Origin: Streptomyces nymphaeiformis
Lineage (GTDB): Bacteria > Actinomycetota > Actinomycetes > Streptomycetales > Streptomycetaceae
DNA: 64,000 nt
Assembly (NCBI RefSeq): GCF_014203895.1
Contig: NZ_JACHJY010000001.1
Span: 1,178,001-1,242,000 of the forward strand
Direction: 5' to 3'
This document shows positions 48,420 through 56,217 of this stretch, piece by piece. Below the pieces are notes generated by a model. That model saw only the letters and a program-made list of their open reading frames with translations, was not told the DNA's origin and made no database searches. The number at the start of each line of letters is the position of its first letter. Positions within the stretch are counted from its first letter, which is position 1. The position numbers and the translations under genes are program-made.

Positions 48420-48754
48420 CCGAGAACGCCGAGGCCACGATGAAGCCGGCCTCCGAGGAAGAAGTCCGTGAGGCGCTGTACGACGTCGTCGACCCCGAGC
48501 TGGGGATCGACGTCGTCAACCTGGGCCTGATCTACGGCATCCACATCGACGACTCGAACGTCGCGACGCTGGACATGACCCTGACGTCGGCGGCCTGTCC
48601 GCTGACCGATGTGATCGAGGACCAGGCGAAGTCCGCGACGGACGGCATCGTCAACGAGCTGAAGATCAACTGGGTCTGGATGCCCCCGTGGGGCCCGGAC
48701 AAGATCACGGACGACGGCCGCGAGCAGCTCCGCGCGCTCGGCTTCAACGTCTGA
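48416..48754 (+). CDS. sufT: SufT-like MIP18 family protein
   Basis: 112 residues of the DUF59/MIP18 family. It helps Fe-S cluster maturation or delivery. Visible motifs: DVVDPELGIDVVNLGLIYGI, TLTSAACPLTDVIEDQ with the conserved Cys, and the C-terminal WMPPWGPDKITDDGREQLRALGF. The ATG overlaps the sufU stop (ATGA). It is the last suf gene before a strong terminator. Confidence 0.95.
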   Translation: MTENAEATMKPASEEEVREALYDVVDPELGIDVVNLGLIYGIHIDDSNVATLDMTLTSAACPLTDVIEDQAKSATDGIVNELKINWVWMPPWGPDKITDDGREQLRALGFNV

Positions 48755-48767
48755 TCCGTACGCGTAC

Positions 48768-48807
48768 GTGAGAACGGCCGTGCCCTTCGGGGCGCGGCCG
48801 TTCTCAC
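48768..48807. terminator. suf operon terminator
   Basis: 18-bp stem (48768-48785 with 48790-48807, one wobble) with a TTCG tetraloop, shared with the convergent membrane-protein gene. Confidence 0.9.
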
Positions 48808-48811
48808 GTTC

Positions 48812-49885
48812 TCAGAACAGACCCGCCGCGCGGGCCAGCTCCGGGGCCAGGTTCTCCTTGCGGATGCGCTGGTCGACGTAGAGCAGACCGGTGACGATCG
48901 GCGGGAAGAGCGAGACGACCGCCTGGACGACCATCTGGCCGACGACCAGGAAGCCGATGAGGACCGCGAAGGAGGCGATCAGGGCGCCCTTGTCGTCACC
49001 GGAGAAGTCGACGGCCGAGAGCGGGGCCGAGACGAGGAGCGAGAGCGCCTGCTGGATCAGCCCGCTCACCACGGAGGCCATCAGACCGGCCACGAGCAGG
49101 CAGCCGAACACGCGCCACCACGAGCCGCGGACCAGGGACGAGGAGCGGCGCATCGAGGCGAAGGCGCCCTGCCCCTCCATCACCGCCGCCGCCTGGGCCA
49201 GGCTGAACTTCACCCAGATCCACAGCGCGAGCGGGGCGATGAGCAGGGCCGTGCCGATGGCGAGCAGGGGGACGAGCAGCAGGCCGGTCACCGGGGTGCC
49301 CGTGGAGTCGTCCGCGGCCACGAGCGTCGCCACGACCATCCAGACGAAGGCCACGACGAACAGCGCCAGCGGGATCACCAGGGCGAGGCCCGTCAGCACC
49401 ACCGTGCCCAGGACGGCCGGCATCCGGGACCAGGAGCGGCGCCAGACCGCGCGGAAGGTCGTGGGCCGGCCGAGGACCGCCTCCTGGACCACGGCCGGGC
49501 AGGCCGCCGCCGTCACGGCGCTCGCGCAGACCATCGCGACCATGGCGACGAGCCAGACGCAGACGAACGCGATGATCAGCGCCCGGACGTCGTCCGACCG
49601 GGGGTCCTGGCCGTCCGGCAGGTCGAACACCTCGGGCAGGAGGTCGCCGACGGCGGCGTACGCGATGCCGAGCGCCGCCCCGACGACGAGCAGCGCGCCG
49701 CCGTAGACCGCCCCCGTCACCCCGAGCAGCTGCTTCCAGTAGCGGCCGAGGGTCGCGAAGGCGCCGGACAGGATCGTGCCGAAGCCGAGCGGCGCCAGGG
49801 GTATCACGCCGGGTTGCGGCGGTGGGGGCGGCGGCGGATAGCCGTAGCCGTACGGCGGACCCGGCGGGCCTGGGGGATACGTCAT
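48812..49885 (-). CDS. Multi-pass membrane protein with Pro-rich N-terminus
   Basis: 357 residues, family not pinned down. A Pro/Gly/Tyr cytoplasmic leader (PPGPPGPPYGYGYPPPP) precedes the conserved IPLAPLGFGTILSGAFATLGRYWKQLLG, then about six membrane helices. This layout is common in actinobacterial glycerophosphoryl-diester-phosphodiesterase-like membrane domain proteins without the catalytic part. ATG at 49885; GTG 49894 would add VSR. The gene shares its promoter region with the divergent SMR gene. Confidence 0.75.
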   Translation of the reverse strand: MTYPPGPPGPPYGYGYPPPPPPPQPGVIPLAPLGFGTILSGAFATLGRYWKQLLGVTGAVYGGALLVVGAALGIAYAAVGDLLPEVFDLPDGQDPRSDDVRALIIAFVCVWLVAMVAMVCASAVTAAACPAVVQEAVLGRPTTFRAVWRRSWSRMPAVLGTVVLTGLALVIPLALFVVAFVWMVVATLVAADDSTGTPVTGLLLVPLLAIGTALLIAPLALWIWVKFSLAQAAAVMEGQGAFASMRRSSSLVRGSWWRVFGCLLVAGLMASVVSGLIQQALSLLVSAPLSAVDFSGDDKGALIASFAVLIGFLVVGQMVVQAVVSLFPPIVTGLLYVDQRIRKENLAPELARAAGLF

Positions 49886-49912
49886 GCGGGACACCGTATC
49901 GGTGGCTGACAT

Positions 49913-49949
49913 GTACACCCGTACGCCCTGCTGTGTACGCTCGTACACA
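49913..49949. promoter_or_regulatory. Paired GTAC-N4-GTAC operator-like boxes
   Basis: Box 1 GTAC-ACCC-GTAC (49913-49924) and box 2 TGTGTAC-GCTC-GTACACA (49932-49949, perfect 7-bp arms), 22 bp centre to centre. Box 2 reaches the SMR start codon. The TetR gene just downstream is the likely binder. Confidence 0.6.
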
Positions 49950-50269
49950 TGGGTTACGGACTGCTCGCGGGCGCCATCGCGGCGGAGATATTCGCCACCA
50001 CCTCGATGAAGTACAGCGAGGGCTTCAGCAGGCTCTGGCCCTCCCTCCTCACCGGCGTCGGCTACGTCGTCTCCTTCGCGCTCCTCGCCCAGGCGCTCAA
50101 GACGCTCCAGATCGGCACCGCCTACGCCATCTGGTCCGGAGTCGGCACCGCCGTCGTCGCCCTCATCGGCTACCTCCTGCTCGGCGAGAGCCTGAGCGTC
50201 GCCAAGATCGCCGGCATCGCCCTCATCATCGCCGGCGTCGTCGTCCTCAACCTCGGCGGAGCGCACTGA
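49949..50269 (+). CDS. SMR family multidrug efflux protein
   Basis: 106 residues, four membrane helices. EmrE/QacC-like, with the membrane Glu13 ([19 protein letters not shown]) that exchanges protons for cationic drugs; [23 protein letters not shown] is the family signature. No ribosome site; the operator overlaps the start, suggesting a leaderless message. The stop overlaps the TetR start (TGATG). Confidence 0.95.
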   Translation: MGYGLLAGAIAAEIFATTSMKYSEGFSRLWPSLLTGVGYVVSFALLAQALKTLQIGTAYAIWSGVGTAVVALIGYLLLGESLSVAKIAGIALIIAGVVVLNLGGAH

Positions 50270-50865
50270 TGGCACGCACCCGCAGACACGACCCCGACCG
50301 GCGCGAGCGGATCGTCGACGCCGCCCTCGCCGTCGTCGGCCGCGCCGGGATCGCCGGCCTCAGCCACCGCACGGTGGCCGCCGAGGCCGACGTGCCGCTC
50401 GGCTCCACCACGTACCACTTCGCCTCCCTCGACGAACTCCTCGTCGCCGCGCTCCACCGGGTCAACGGCACCTTCGGTGCCCGCCTCCGGCAGGGACCCG
50501 AGATCGCCGCACCCGACCTGGCCGCCGGCCTGGCCGCGCTCATGGGGGAGTGGCTGTCCGCCGAACGCACCGGCGTGGAGCTGGAGTACGAGCTCTACCT
50601 CGCCGCCCTGCGCCGCCCCGCCCTGCGCCCCGTCGCCGCCGAGTGGGCCGACGAGGTGGTCTCCGCCCTCGCCCCGCGCACCGGACCCGTCACCGCCCGC
50701 GCCCTGGTCGCCCTCATGGACGGCATCAGCCTCCAGGTGCTGCTCACGGGCGTCCCGTACGACGAGGGGTACGCCCGGGAGATGCTGGCCCGGATCCTGA
50801 ACGAAGACCCGAAACGGCAGGCCGGGACCTCGTCGGAACCGCCCACGCGGCCGACCGACACCTGA
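50269..50865 (+). CDS. TetR family repressor
   Basis: 198 residues. N-terminal helix-turn-helix: [52 protein letters not shown]. The C-terminal ligand domain is variable. The gene is coupled to the SMR exporter (TGATG), the classic repressor-exporter pair, and likely binds the GTAC boxes at 49913-49949; a quaternary-cation drug is a likely inducer but not shown. Confidence 0.92.
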   Translation: MARTRRHDPDRRERIVDAALAVVGRAGIAGLSHRTVAAEADVPLGSTTYHFASLDELLVAALHRVNGTFGARLRQGPEIAAPDLAAGLAALMGEWLSAERTGVELEYELYLAALRRPALRPVAAEWADEVVSALAPRTGPVTARALVALMDGISLQVLLTGVPYDEGYAREMLARILNEDPKRQAGTSSEPPTRPTDT

Positions 50866-50871
50866 GACCGG

Positions 50872-50902
50872 TTGGCCCGCGCCGGGGCCCGCCCGTTAGG
50901 TT
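50872..50902 (+). promoter_or_regulatory. Candidate leaderless dapD promoter
   Basis: TTGGCC (50872-50877), 19-bp spacer, TAGGTT (50897-50902), then 7 nt to the dapD ATG; no ribosome site. Confidence 0.5.
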
Positions 50903-50909
50903 TTCCGTC

Positions 50910-51893
50910 ATGACCACTGCTCCTCGCACCACCGGCGCCGTCGCCGCCGGCCTCGCCACCATCGCCGGCGACGGCACCGTTCTCGACACCTGGTTCCCCG
51001 CCCCCGAGCTGACCGACGCCCCCGGCCCCGCCGGCACCGAGCGCCTCGGCCCCGACGAGGCCGTCAACGCCCTCGGCGAAGGCGCCGCCAAGGCCCTCGG
51101 CGTGGACGCCCGCCGCGGCGTCGAGGTGGTCGCCGTCCGCACCGTCATCGCCTCGCTCGACGAGAAGCCGCTCGACGCCCACGACGCCTACCTGCGCCTC
51201 CACCTGCTGAGCCACCGGCTGGTCAAGCCGCACGGCCAGAGCCTGGACGGCGTCTTCGGCCTGCTCGCCAACGTCGCCTGGACCTCGCTCGGCCCGGTCG
51301 CCGTCGACGACGTCGAGAAGGTCCGGCTCAACGCCCGCGCCGAGGGCCTGCACCTCCAGGTCACCTCGATCGACAAGTTCCCGCGCATGACCGACTACGT
51401 CGTGCCCGCCGGCGTCCGCATCGCCGACGCCGACCGCGTCCGCCTCGGTGCCCACCTCGCCGCCGGCACCACCGTCATGCACGAGGGCTTCGTCAACTTC
51501 AACGCCGGCACCCTCGGCACCTCCATGGTCGAGGGCCGCATCTCCGCCGGCGTCGTCGTCGGCAACGGCTCCGACATCGGCGGCGGCGCCTCCACCATGG
51601 GCACCCTCTCGGGCGGCGGCAACGTCGTCATCTCGATCGGTGAGCGCTGCCTCATCGGCGCCGAGGCGGGCGTCGGCATCGCGCTGGGCGACGAGGTCGT
51701 CGTGGAGGCCGGTCTGTACGTCACCGCCGGCACCCGGGTCACCATGCCCGACGGCCAGGTCGTGAAGGCCCGCGAGCTCTCCGGCGCCTCGAACATCCTC
51801 TTCCGCCGCAACTCGGTCACCGGTGCCGTCGAGGCCCGCCCGAACAACGCGGTCTGGGGCGGGCTGAACGACATCCTGCACAGCCACAACTGA
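50910..51893 (+). CDS. dapD: 2,3,4,5-tetrahydropyridine-2,6-dicarboxylate N-succinyltransferase
   Basis: 327 residues, actinobacterial long form of DapD. It succinylates tetrahydrodipicolinate on the way to meso-DAP and lysine. The middle is a left-handed beta-helix of hexapeptide repeats ([53 protein letters not shown]), with the [14 protein letters not shown] loop before it and [19 protein letters not shown] near the end. No ribosome site; a -10 is 7 nt upstream, so the message may be leaderless. Its stop abuts that of the dapA-like gene with no spacer. Confidence 0.96.
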   Translation: MTTAPRTTGAVAAGLATIAGDGTVLDTWFPAPELTDAPGPAGTERLGPDEAVNALGEGAAKALGVDARRGVEVVAVRTVIASLDEKPLDAHDAYLRLHLLSHRLVKPHGQSLDGVFGLLANVAWTSLGPVAVDDVEKVRLNARAEGLHLQVTSIDKFPRMTDYVVPAGVRIADADRVRLGAHLAAGTTVMHEGFVNFNAGTLGTSMVEGRISAGVVVGNGSDIGGGASTMGTLSGGGNVVISIGERCLIGAEAGVGIALGDEVVVEAGLYVTAGTRVTMPDGQVVKARELSGASNILFRRNSVTGAVEARPNNAVWGGLNDILHSHN

Positions 51894-52787
51894 TCAGGCG
51901 TCCAGCAGCGCCCCGTGCGCCGCGCGCAGCCCGTCGGCCGCCTCCCGGCCGGCGGGCTGCAGCGGTTCGCGCACCGGACCGCCGAGGATCGCCTTCACGG
52001 TCACCGTGCCCGGCAGGCCCGAGGCCATCATCAGCTCGACCAGCGGCAGGAGTTCGGCGTTGAGGCGGGCCGCGCGCGTGGTGTCGCCCGCGTCGAAGGC
52101 GTCCAGGACCGCGCGCGTCCGACGCGGCGCCACGTTCGCCACCGTACTGACGTATCCGGCGCCGCCCACCGCGTACAGCGGCAGGTTCGACTCCTCGCTG
52201 CCCGAGTAGTACGCGAGCCCCGTCTCCGCGATCAGCCGGGCCGAGCCGAGCAGGTCGTTCGCGCAGTCCTTCACCGCCACGATCCGCGGGTGCCGGGCGA
52301 GCCGCCGCATCGTCGCGGGCTCGACCCGGGTGCCGGTGCGGCCCGGGATGTCGTAGACCATCACCGGCAGCCCGGTCGCGTCCGCGACCTTCAGGAAGTG
52401 CGCCTCGACGGCCTCCTGCGGGGGACGGCTGTAGTACGGGGTGACGACGAGCAGCCCGTCCGCCCCCGCCTCCTCGGCCTGCCGCGCCAGCTCCGCGGTG
52501 TGCCGGGTGTCGGCGGTGCCCACCCCCGCCAGGACCGAGGGGCCGGGGCCGACGGCCGCGCGGACGGCGCGGACGAGCGCGGACTTCTCGGCGTCGGTGG
52601 TGGTCGGGGACTCGCCCGTCGTGCCGTTGAGGACCAGGCCGTCGCAGCCCTCCGCGACGAGCCGGGCGGCGAGGTCCCCCGCCGCGTCCAGGTCGAGGGC
52701 GCCGTCGGCGGTGAACGGGGTGACCATCGCGCACAGGGCGCGCCCGAAGGGGCGTTCAGTGTTCATTCGAGAAGTCTGTGCGCCCAT
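51894..52787 (-). CDS. dapA: DapA-like 4-hydroxy-tetrahydrodipicolinate synthase family aldolase
   Basis: 297 residues, N-acetylneuraminate-lyase superfamily. Motifs: LVLNGTTGESPTTT, VVTPYYSRP, VYDIPGRTGTRV and the Schiff-base Lys in RIVAVKDC. DapA condenses pyruvate and aspartate semialdehyde, two steps before DapD, which is encoded convergently next door. Streptomyces often have several DapA paralogues, so this copy may serve another aldolase. ATG 52787 is used; an internal ATG at 52766 (MNTERPFGRAL) fits homologues as I know them equally well, and neither has a ribosome site. Confidence 0.88.
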   Translation of the reverse strand: MGAQTSRMNTERPFGRALCAMVTPFTADGALDLDAAGDLAARLVAEGCDGLVLNGTTGESPTTTDAEKSALVRAVRAAVGPGPSVLAGVGTADTRHTAELARQAEEAGADGLLVVTPYYSRPPQEAVEAHFLKVADATGLPVMVYDIPGRTGTRVEPATMRRLARHPRIVAVKDCANDLLGSARLIAETGLAYYSGSEESNLPLYAVGGAGYVSTVANVAPRRTRAVLDAFDAGDTTRAARLNAELLPLVELMMASGLPGTVTVKAILGGPVREPLQPAGREAADGLRAAHGALLDA

Positions 52788-52871
52788 GACCGTGAAGGTC
52801 CACTTAGATCTTCTTGCTTCGAGGATTCAGTTTCCGTGAACGATGGCCGTCCGGCGCGACCTGCTGCCCGG

Positions 52872-53315
52872 CTAGAGGACCAGTTTGAAGCCGTCGTGGC
52901 TGCGCGCGAAGCCCAGCCGGGCGTAGAAGCGGTGGGCTTCCGTCCGCTGCTTGTTGCTGGTCAGCTGGACGAGCGCGCAGCCGCGCCCCTTCGCCCGCGC
53001 GACGGCCCGTTCCATCAGCTCCCGGCCGAGCCCGCCGCCGCGCCGGTCGGCCCTGATCCGGACCGCCTCGATCAGGGCCCGCTCGGCACCGCCCTTGCCG
53101 AGCCCCGGGATGTACGTGGCCTGGAGGCAGCCCAGGACGAGACCGCCGTCCACCAGGACCAGCATCTCGTTGCGCGGATCGGCCTCGATGTCCGCGAAGG
53201 CGCGCTCGTACGCCTCGGTGACGGGGACGGAGGCGGGGTCCACGACCCGGTCCTCGTCGGCGAGCAGGGCGAGGACGGAGGGCAGTTCGGCGCGGGTGGC
53301 GGGGCGAAGGATCAT
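52872..53315 (-). CDS. GNAT family N-acetyltransferase
   Basis: 147 residues, single GNAT fold. It begins MILRPATRAELPSVLALLADEDRV; the acetyl-CoA loop is IRADRRGGGLGRELMERAV (R/QxxGxG/A type), and LVQLTSNKQRTEAHRFYARLGFARS is the C-terminal motif B. The substrate is unknown. ATG 53315 has GGAG 11 nt upstream. It is divergent from the ABM gene and its start is 33 nt from the SoxR-type box, which could also affect it. Confidence 0.88.
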   Translation of the reverse strand: MILRPATRAELPSVLALLADEDRVVDPASVPVTEAYERAFADIEADPRNEMLVLVDGGLVLGCLQATYIPGLGKGGAERALIEAVRIRADRRGGGLGRELMERAVARAKGRGCALVQLTSNKQRTEAHRFYARLGFARSHDGFKLVL

Positions 53316-53343
53316 GTCGTGCAGTCTCCCACGGCGAACGCCC

Positions 53344-53374
53344 TTGACCTCAACCATGGTTGAGGGAGGAGGGT
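53344..53374 (+). promoter_or_regulatory. SoxR-type box in a MerR-style promoter
   Basis: The -35 TTGACC (53344-53349) overlaps an 18-bp perfect palindrome CCTCAACCATGGTTGAGG (53348-53365); a long 19-bp spacer leads to GAGGGT (53369-53374). E. coli SoxR binds CCTCAAGTTAACTTGAGG with the same geometry, matching at the outer 6+6 bases. The regulated gene is the ABM protein at 53416. Confidence 0.75.
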
Positions 53375-53415
53375 CGGGTCATCCGAACCGAGCAGGCAGC
53401 AGGAGGAGACCTTCC

Positions 53416-54129
53416 ATGAACGCCGTCGCACGCCCCGATGCCCGTCCCGACCTCCACCGGCCCGGAGTCGGCGCCGTCCTCATCAGCACCTGGAGGGTCG
53501 GCACCCCCGAGCGCCAGTACGCCGCCGTCGAGGCCGTCCGGAAGGCCTGGGAGAGCCGCGCGTGGCCGGACCTCGGCCTGCTCTCGTACAGCGTCGCGAT
53601 CGGGACCGACGGGGACACGCTGCTGCACTACTCGCAGTGGACCGAGGAGCAGGCCTACGAGGACTTCGTCCGCACCTACCGCGACGACCGGAACGCCGAG
53701 ATCGACGCCGCCGTGCCCGGCATCGAGCGGGTGGAGCTCCGCCGCTACGCGCCGATCCACCGGTCCGCCGTCCGCGGCGGGACGGCCACGGGGGAGCTGC
53801 CCGGGATCGTCGTGGTGGCCGAGGCCGACTTCGACGGGTCCGTCGCCGGGCGCCGGGAGGCCTGGGTGGACAGCGTGTTCACCGCCCTGGACGAGGACGC
53901 GGCGACGGGGCGTACGACCGGCGGGTTCGACGCCCACTTCCACCTGTCCACCGACGGCGTCCGGGTCCTGAACTACGCCGAGTGGGAGAGCGAGCGGGCC
54001 CATGAGGAGTGGCTCGCGGACGACGCCGGGCAGAGCGAGGCCTGGAAGCGGGTGCATGACCACCCGGAGCTCGTGGGCGGCCGGGTGATGCGGTACACGC
54101 CCGCGCTCAGTCTGAGCGCGGGCGTGTGA
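53416..54129 (+). CDS. ABM-fold monooxygenase-like protein, two domains
   Basis: 237 residues. Two tandem dimeric alpha/beta-barrel halves: GVGAVLISTWRVGTPERQYAAVEAVRKAWE...LLSYSVAIGTDGDTLLHYSQWTEEQAYEDF, and IVVVAEADFDGSVAGRREAWVDSVF...HFHLSTDGVRVLNYAEWESERAHEEW. The antibiotic-biosynthesis-monooxygenase fold often acts on quinones or aromatic polyketides without cofactor. I recall a monooxygenase-like gene among Streptomyces coelicolor SoxR targets, which fits the box upstream. AGGAGGAG before ATG 53416. Enzymatic activity is not proven. Confidence 0.85.
   Translation: MNAVARPDARPDLHRPGVGAVLISTWRVGTPERQYAAVEAVRKAWESRAWPDLGLLSYSVAIGTDGDTLLHYSQWTEEQAYEDFVRTYRDDRNAEIDAAVPGIERVELRRYAPIHRSAVRGGTATGELPGIVVVAEADFDGSVAGRREAWVDSVFTALDEDAATGRTTGGFDAHFHLSTDGVRVLNYAEWESERAHEEWLADDAGQSEAWKRVHDHPELVGGRVMRYTPALSLSAGV
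54095..54127. terminator. Terminator hairpin inside the ABM coding end
   Basis: Perfect 15-bp arms (ACACGCCCGCGCTCA and complement) with a 3-nt loop, ending two bases before the ABM stop codon ends and just before the convergent nuclease gene. Confidence 0.75.
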
Positions 54130-54141
54130 CGGGGCGGGCCG

Positions 54142-56007
54142 TCAGGGGCGGAAGCGCAGGACCTGCGGGTCGTGGTCGCTGTCCTGATCGGCGAACTCGG
54201 CGTTGATGTGCACGCTGTCGTACTCGAAGTGGTGCACGCCCGGGCTGGTCAGGATCTGGTCGAGGACCTGGCTGTTGCCCTGGTAGACGTACGAGTAGCG
54301 CTCGCTCTCCGGCAGCGACAGCATCGCCGGGCGGAGCGCGCCGCCGTCCGTCATCGCCTGCGTGGTGCCGGAGAACTCGAAGTCGTTCATGTCGCCGACC
54401 ACGAGCACGTCCGCCTGCTTGTCGACGGCCTCGATGTCCTTGACGAAGGCGTTGACGGCCTGCGCCTGGAGCAGTCGCCTGGCGTCGGAGGAACGGTTCG
54501 GCGGCTGGTGGTGGGAGACGATCGACTCGTCCCCGCCCTTCGAGCTGAGGTGGTTCGCGACCACGATCACCGTGCGGCCGCGGAAGCGGAACTCGCCGGC
54601 GAGCGGCTTGCGGCTGCTCTCCCAGGCGGTGTTCGCCGGGTCGATGCGGCCGGGGGAGACGGTGAGGTGGGCGTCGCCCTTCTCGCCGGTGACCGCGACC
54701 GGGGTGGTGGCGTCGCCGCCCGCGCGGTCCACGAAGGACACCCGCGCGGGGTTGAAGAGGAAGACCTGACGGATGTTGCCGCCGGGCTCGCCGCCGTCCT
54801 TGCCGTCCTGCGGGTCGATCGAGCGCCACTCGTACGCCGGGCCGCCGGCCGCCACGATCGCGTCGGTGAACTTCTTCACCGTCTGGTCGGCGGCGACGGT
54901 GCCGTCGTTCTTGGCGCCGTTGTTGTCCTGGATCTCCTCCAGGGCGACGACGTCGGGCGAGGAGAGGTTCTCGACGACCGCCTTCGCGAGCGCGTCGAAC
55001 TTCTCCTGCGGGTCGGTCGGGTCGAGGTTCTCGACGTTGTACGTGGCGACCGCGAGCTCGTTCTTGTGCTGGCGGTCCGTCACCTCGCGCTCCAGGCCGC
55101 CGTCCACGCGCTCGCCCAGCGTGCGGGCCACCAGCGTGTAGCCGCCGTACTGGTTGAAGTCGAGCGGGCCCTCGGTGGTGCCGTCCAGCCAGTCGCCGAC
55201 GTTCGCCTTGGGGAAGGGCTGCTGGGAGACCGGGGCGAGCTGCTGGATCTGGAGCCGGCCGGTGTTCTGGGACTCGTACGAGCCGTAGACCGTGCCGCCG
55301 CGCTCGTTGTCGTTCTCCCAGGGCTTCACCGTCACCCAGAGCTCGGAGTACGGGTCGGTGGCGCCGACCACGCGCGAGGAGCCGATCTCGACGTTCATGC
55401 CCTCCAGGGACTCGTAGTGGTCCAGGGCGTACGTCTCGGGGTCCAGGGTCAGGCCGTTGATCGAGCCGCCCGCGGCGGGGTCGCCCTCGGGGGCGTACTC
55501 CTCGGGGACCGACTCGTCCGAGATCGTCACGGGGGCCGGGACCGGGTTGCCCTTCGAGAGGACCGTGACGACCGGCTTCGAGATCTGGGTCATCGACTGG
55601 TTGCCCGAGGTCAGGCCGCCGGGGACGTACTCGGTGACCGTGCCGTTGAGGCGGACCGCGTCGCCGACGGCGACGGTCGGGGCGGAGCTCGTGAAGACGA
55701 AGACGCCCTCGCTGGTGGCCGGGTTCGCGTCGGCTTCCGGATCCTGGATCCAGAATCCACGGGAGCCGTAGGTGCGGACGCCGGTGACGATGCCCGTGAC
55801 GCCGGTGACCTGCTTGCCGACGAGGGGGGAGACGCGCGTCGTGCCCTGGATGTCGTGGATACGGACGCCGGCGGCGCCGTCCGTGGCGGCGGCCTCCGCG
55901 ACGGTGCTCTCCGCGGCCGCGCTCGACGGACCCGCGAGCAGGCCGGCGGCGAGGGCGGAGGCGACGACGGCGGAGACCGCGGCGAATCTCGGTATGGACG
56001 AAGACAT
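54142..56007 (-). CDS. Secreted endonuclease/exonuclease/phosphatase family protein
   Basis: 621 residues. Sec signal peptide (MSSSIPRFAAVSAVVASALAAGLLAGPSSAAA, shown split as residues 1-20 and 21-32 in the protein), then an OB-fold domain (GTTRVSPLVGKQVTGVTGIVTGVR, FWIQDPEADANPAT) of the type found in extracellular nucleases. The EEP domain covers the C-terminal half: VATYNVENLDP, VVALEEIQDNNG, HLSSKGGDES, VLVVGDMNDFEFSG and SDHDPQVLRF give the catalytic Asn, Glu, His and Asp set. It likely degrades environmental DNA or nucleotides for phosphate. ATG 56007 has GGAG 7 nt upstream. Confidence 0.92.
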   Translation of the reverse strand: MSSSIPRFAAVSAVVASALAAGLLAGPSSAAAESTVAEAAATDGAAGVRIHDIQGTTRVSPLVGKQVTGVTGIVTGVRTYGSRGFWIQDPEADANPATSEGVFVFTSSAPTVAVGDAVRLNGTVTEYVPGGLTSGNQSMTQISKPVVTVLSKGNPVPAPVTISDESVPEEYAPEGDPAAGGSINGLTLDPETYALDHYESLEGMNVEIGSSRVVGATDPYSELWVTVKPWENDNERGGTVYGSYESQNTGRLQIQQLAPVSQQPFPKANVGDWLDGTTEGPLDFNQYGGYTLVARTLGERVDGGLEREVTDRQHKNELAVATYNVENLDPTDPQEKFDALAKAVVENLSSPDVVALEEIQDNNGAKNDGTVAADQTVKKFTDAIVAAGGPAYEWRSIDPQDGKDGGEPGGNIRQVFLFNPARVSFVDRAGGDATTPVAVTGEKGDAHLTVSPGRIDPANTAWESSRKPLAGEFRFRGRTVIVVANHLSSKGGDESIVSHHQPPNRSSDARRLLQAQAVNAFVKDIEAVDKQADVLVVGDMNDFEFSGTTQAMTDGGALRPAMLSLPESERYSYVYQGNSQVLDQILTSPGVHHFEYDSVHINAEFADQDSDHDPQVLRFRP

Positions 56008-56058
56008 CAAGAGGCTCCGAAGGTGCTTGGAGGATCGGCAGATGAATCTACGCGCGTC

Positions 56059-56088
56059 AATCTCTTGTGAGAGGGCGGCACTTGTCAA
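56059..56088 (-). promoter_or_regulatory. Candidate nuclease promoter
   Basis: On the minus strand TTGACA (56088-56083), 18-bp spacer and GAGATT (56064-56059). A CTCTTG-N18-CAAGAG dyad (56062-56091) spans both elements. Confidence 0.45.
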
Positions 56089-56217
56089 GAGTCGACGGGG
56101 TGTACGAAGGCTGACGGCTCCGTGAACCGCCGGACGGGGTCCCGGATGCGTCTACCCTGAGGAGCTCGTCGAGCCCCTTTCGGCTCCACCCACGCACGCG
56201 TCGAGGAGACCCCCCAC

